Assembly (NCBI GenBank): GCA_013398275.1
Contig: VZSE01008774.1
Coordinates: forward strand, 62,001 to 126,000
Source of the DNA: Promerops cafer
Taxonomy: Eukaryota; Chordata; Aves; Passeriformes; Nectariniidae
Length of the DNA stretch: 64,000 bases
Reading direction: 5' to 3'
The notes under the pieces were generated by a model. That model ran no database searches and was not told the origin of the DNA. It was given only the letters and a program-made list of their open reading frames with translations. Every line of letters starts with the position of its first letter. Position 1 is the first letter of the stretch. The position numbers and the translations under genes are program-made. This document shows positions 60,701 to 64,000 of the stretch, piece by piece.

Positions 60701-60992
60701 TGGTTTTCCTTTGCAGCAAAAAGGTTTGTTGGCTGCTGAAGGTAAACATGAATAGGTTCCTTGAATCAATGGCCTCCTAAAGTTCATTGGTTTTACTGTT
60801 CCAGCACAGAAAGAGGCCATAAAGGAAAAGAAAGGGTCATATACATTTAGGAGTAGTAAAAGAGTCCCACATGTGAAGTGTGGATGTCTATTTAAAGATT
60901 AATTTCTCACAGTATTTTTCCTCTCCCTTTTCCTACATCCTCTCTGCAGACTACTTCCAATGGATTGGGCTCAATAGACGACATCGAAACAG
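51742..60992 (+). CDS. ZC3H7B: ZC3H7B (RoXaN), N-terminal part, seven coding exons
   Basis: ZC3H7B is a cytoplasmic RNA-associated protein with an N-terminal TPR domain and, further on, several CCCH zinc fingers. It is known to associate with translation factors and mRNA regulatory complexes. Seven exons join in frame to give 208 codons plus one base. The start MERQKRKQEIEKGLQF matches human MERQKRK..., which fixes the ATG at 51742. Residues 30-150 form the TPR region (NLFAEGNDLFREKDF, LHVNRAACYF, YEKALEDSEKAL, RALFRKARSL, LGRHKEAYE). The linker follows (LGLRVRKAYKRPQ, then SNGLGSIDDIET). The zinc fingers and most of the ~980-residue protein lie beyond the right edge. No defect seen. Head to head with RANGAP1. 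Confidence 0.97.
53696..53729 (+). CDS. ZC3H7B: ZC3H7B coding exon 2 (34 bases)
   Basis: A micro-exon-sized 34 bases coding (Q)STLPLSQEDYE, bounded by TTCTTCAG and GTAATG. Phase and length agree with residues 18-29 of human ZC3H7B. Confidence 0.94.
54112..54309 (+). CDS. ZC3H7B: ZC3H7B coding exon 3, first TPR repeats
   Basis: 198 bases, 66 codons, residues 30-95 (AFLQKLVRNLFAEGND ... NRAACYFAM). Acceptor TGCCCAG, donor GTGAGT. It contains a TPR helix pair and the start of the next. Confidence 0.97.
55149..55307 (+). CDS. ZC3H7B: ZC3H7B coding exon 4, TPR repeats
   Basis: 159 bases, 53 codons, residues 96-148 (GLYEKALEDSEKALSLD ... SLPH). The TPR signature spacing of Ala, Gly/Ala and Leu is visible. 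Acceptor CATGCAG, donor GTAAG. Confidence 0.97.
57954..58034 (+). CDS. ZC3H7B: ZC3H7B coding exon 5
   Basis: 81 bases, 27 codons, residues 149-175 (DESVTQLGQELAQKLGLRV ... KRPQ), identical to human through this stretch as I recall it. Acceptor TCCCCAG, donor GTATG. Confidence 0.96.
59502..59558 (+). CDS. ZC3H7B: ZC3H7B coding exon 6, with tandem acceptor
   Basis: 57 bases, 19 codons, residues 176-194 (ELETFSLVSNGTS ... SNQ). The acceptor reads TTGCAGCAG, so splicing at the first AG would add one Gln codon (exon start 59499). Using the second AG reproduces the human PQELETF join. Donor GTAGAG. Confidence 0.93.
60950..60992 (+). CDS. ZC3H7B: ZC3H7B coding exon 7, last in window
   Basis: 43 bases coding TTSNGLGSIDDIET plus one base, matching human SNGLGSIDDIET. 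Acceptor CTCTGCAG, donor GTAAAG. It leaves in phase 1; the next exon was not identified. Confidence 0.94.
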
Positions 60993-63900
60993 GTAAAGAT
61001 ATCTCTCTCCTCAGACTTTTGTGGCTTCAGTATGGTATGTGACTAGGCTGGCAGGCTTGAGAGGTTCATTACCTGCATTTGTGTCTCTTCTGCACACTCC
61101 AACTTTGGTAACTAGGAGAAGGAAAAAGTGGTGCAAAGCAGGAGTGTTTTTCTTGCAAAAACAGCTTTTTGTCCAGGCCTGGTGAGAGACGCACCTGGGA
61201 GTTAAAAGGGTCTGCTGAGGTACACAGCTCTCTCCAGTTGTGCTTTCTTAAAGCTGCTCTTGGCAAAGCTTCTGAAACTCTGCTCCAAGACAAAACAGTC
61301 CAGATAAAGTGAAGTTAAGGTTGTTTTGCTCCGTATGCATATGGTCCTCCAAGACATTGAGGTGGAGGAATTGAAAACAAAGGAGTTGGGAGGGACCCAG
61401 GGACAGCTGAGTTCAGGGTTAGACATCCAGGAGGAGAAAGAAGATTAACAGGGTTGCTTTTCTCATGCTGGAAACAAGTGACCTTAACTCTGCCCCTGTA
61501 GAAAGGCTTGCTACCTTGTGTGCTGGAGCACTGAACTTCTGCCTCTGAGCACATCAGTCTTCATTCCTTTGTAAGGTAGCTCTGTGTGTGTGAAGGTAAG
61601 TGTGAGGACTTACCACCACAAGTAGCAATTGCTCTTTTTATAGAAAGAAACTAATTTCATGATTAGGGTGCTTTGGAAGGCATGTTAGTTCTCTGTTGAA
61701 TGCCTGTTTAGTATCTGCTTGCTACATGAGATCATGAGATCCAGTTCTGTGAATTAAGAAGAGTTTTTCACATTATCTTGCTGTGCTAAAATTAACTGGA
61801 CTCCTACTACAGACTAACGAATGACCGCATCCAGTAAGCTCTTTATCTAATCTGGATTTGGTGTACAAGCAGCATGCCACCTTTGCTCAGGCAAAGATCA
61901 GGCAGACAGAGCCTTTTCTGCTGGTAAATTTTTGCAAAAGCACTGGAATTATGTGTTATCCAATTGCCCTGAGAGTGGTGTGCCACCAGGACAGCCATGG
62001 GTGCTGGGTACCCTGAGAGTTTCAGATTCAAAGTTTTTTTAGCAAGAGTTTTTATGGTTGTTGTTTTATTTTGTTTTAAGATGCAGACTCTTGAAGCCCT
62101 TTCCTCCATGTTTTGCTTGAAGTCATCTGATTAAATCAGCCCAGTCCTGCAGAGAGATCATGGCTCAGATCTGGCTCAGTATGGCTATTGGTCAGCTAAT
62201 GCACCAGGGAACCACTGCTGTTTTGGAGAGCAGAGCTAGAAACAGTGCTTTTAAAAGCTCTGATCTTGCCCCTCAGGGACAGGCAGGTGTATGGCCAGAG
62301 AAGCTACCAGCTGGGGGGGCTTGCTATGAGAGACTTGGTTCATGGGCGTGTATGGACAAGCCCCTTGTTGACCTTACAATAATACGTGGGGCTGAGTGTG
62401 ATGGCAGGGGCAGAAATCAGCAGATGTGGTTGTGCCTGTGAGCCACTCATCAAAGAAAGCTGTTTCATTCTTTTAAGATGGAGCAAACATTAGGGGAATG
62501 CAGAGAATACATGAGCATTCTGTAGAGTAGGTGAGATGTGGGTATCACAGCTGGTGAGTGAGGTGAGCAGATCTGGTGTCCTGAGGAAAGTAGGAATGGG
62601 AAAGGAGAAATAGAAAGAAAGATTGGACAGAGTAGAGTGGGAGGAAGTGGCTGAAGGAATGACAGGGTTTGGGTGGTCAGGGAGAGGAGAGTGGACATCT
62701 TCCCTCTTCCCCTTGCAAGTAGTGGAACCTGTTGGTCCCTTCTCTTTTCCTTGCCCTTCACATGCACTGAGCTGTGGGAGTCTCATGTTAATGTCTGCCT
62801 TTTGGTCATGCATTCAGTGTTTCCAGGTTTGGGGCCTCTTAGGGTGTGTGAGGGCCTCTTTTCTTTGCTTCCCAGTCTGAGTGGAAAATGCAGGGCCTCA
62901 TTCATTCCTCAGACAAGGTCTGAACTGCTGGATCCTTTAGGGCCCTGTCATTGTGCACCCTTTTGCTCCCTGCTGCACATGTCCCCATCCCTTCCGGCAT
63001 GTTCTGAACTTCTTGTTGGCCTCTGTAGGGATCTTGACAGTACTCCAGATTTAAACATATGAAAAATGGGAAGGCACAAGCCATCCCTTTGTACTGCAGG
63101 GAATCTGGCCAAGCTTCCAGCCATGAGAAAAGCTGGATAGCTGGCTCCCTGGCGGATGGGGATTCTGCACCAAAGGGAGATGAGATGAGAGAAGTCATTG
63201 CAGAGGGGGCATGGGGTTGGAGCTGAGCCTGATTGGTGGGGCAGCTGCAAAACTAAGGACATGCACAGCCTTCGAGTCGCTGCCTGTGGGAAATGCATTC
63301 AGCTGCAGCACCGAAATCCTATGTTGGATCCCATAAGGTACAGCATGCATTTGTCTTCAATGGCATGCTTGAGGATGTGGAGAGGGACCTCTATCTGTTC
63401 CTTGCCACTCTCCTGCTTCCCTATCTTTTGTTATGGCTCAGCCTCCAGTGCCTTGCACAGTGACCTTTGCTGCAGTCCATCTGTGTGGACCATTCACAAC
63501 AAATACTGGAGGAAAGGTTGCAGGGGTTGGTGCTGTGCTCGTGGTGGGGTTAGAGATAAGGGGGCATGCCTGTGTTTGTCATCTCTGCTGTTGTTTTTTT
63601 CAGGACTTGGGGGTTTGCTGGAACTGTAATTTGCTGAGCTCTCTAAGAAGGCACCAGCACATTCTTGGGCCAGCGAATGAGCAGTTTGCAGCCAGTAACA
63701 GGGCTCACTTGCCCGGTCCCTGATGCAGAGGGATGGCCAAGTTCTCATGGGGGCTGAGTGAACAGACCTGGTAGACAGGATGCAGCATTTCTTGCTGGAT
63801 TAACTTTTGTGTCTCTGAAACTTGTCTAGTTTCTTTCCCAATTTTATCAGTCTTTCTAATAAAAGCTATTGTCTCTCCTTCCAAACTTTGCCTTGCTTTT

Positions 63901-64000
63901 AGAGCCTTACTCTGTTGCAGTTACAGTGCAGCCAATGGGATGTGGATGGAGAGGGTAGCATCTTTGTCTTATTTCTTTTCTTTTATTCCAGGACATCTGC
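60993..64000 (+). other. ZC3H7B: ZC3H7B intron running to the window edge
   Basis: No ZC3H7B exon with the expected continuation (Asp-Cys-Tyr-Val in human) is present. The final bases TTTTATTCCAG followed by GACATCTGC look like an acceptor but do not fit the phase left by the previous exon. Confidence 0.5.

Noticed and set aside
63992..64000. Possible next ZC3H7B exon starting GACATCTGC at the right edge
   Set aside because: It follows a fair acceptor, but exon 7 leaves one base over, so the join would read Gly-His-Leu instead of the expected Asp-Cys-Tyr. Only nine bases are visible, so it cannot be supported.
1..64000. CRISPR arrays, operons, phage or bacterial defence systems
   Set aside because: No regularly spaced identical repeats, no dense gene clusters and no ribosome-binding sites. 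Intron-bearing vertebrate genes and CR1 elements show that this is animal nuclear DNA.

Overview
This is vertebrate nuclear DNA, most likely from a bird and probably a songbird. Three things support that. Two genes are split into short exons by GT-AG introns. There are several chicken-repeat-1 (CR1) LINE fragments. There are also at least four or five solitary retroviral LTR-like elements, of types I associate with passerine genomes (from memory). There is no operon structure, and no prokaryotic or phage content.

Two genes can be rebuilt exon by exon. RANGAP1, the GTPase-activating protein for Ran, lies on the minus strand. Fourteen coding exons run from the start codon at 38897 down to 25571, giving 551 complete codons in one continuous frame. 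The last ~20 residues known from mammalian RANGAP1 could not be found. ZC3H7B (RoXaN), a TPR and CCCH zinc-finger RNA-binding protein, lies on the plus strand. Seven coding exons (51742 to 60992) give the first 208 codons, and the gene runs off the right edge. The two genes are head to head, as in the human 22q13 order RANGAP1-ZC3H7B (from memory).

Layout: 1-450 is a degenerate minisatellite. 450-25.5 kb holds no gene I can recognise, only LTR-like elements, one CR1 and simple repeats; the unlocated 3' end of RANGAP1 should lie in its right part. 25.6-38.9 kb is the RANGAP1 coding region. 38.9-42.3 kb holds an LTR, a CpG-rich promoter block that carries an apparent assembly duplication flanked by N, and a CR1. 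42.3-51.7 kb is the ZC3H7B upstream region and first intron, with a TA-rich repeat and a second CpG-rich block near 46.6 kb. 51.7-64 kb holds the first ZC3H7B coding exons.

I found no undescribed system. The observations most worth checking are the missing RANGAP1 terminal exon, two tandem splice sites (a GTNNGT donor in RANGAP1 and a NAGNAG acceptor in ZC3H7B), the duplicated block inside one LTR, and the N-flanked duplication in the CpG island.
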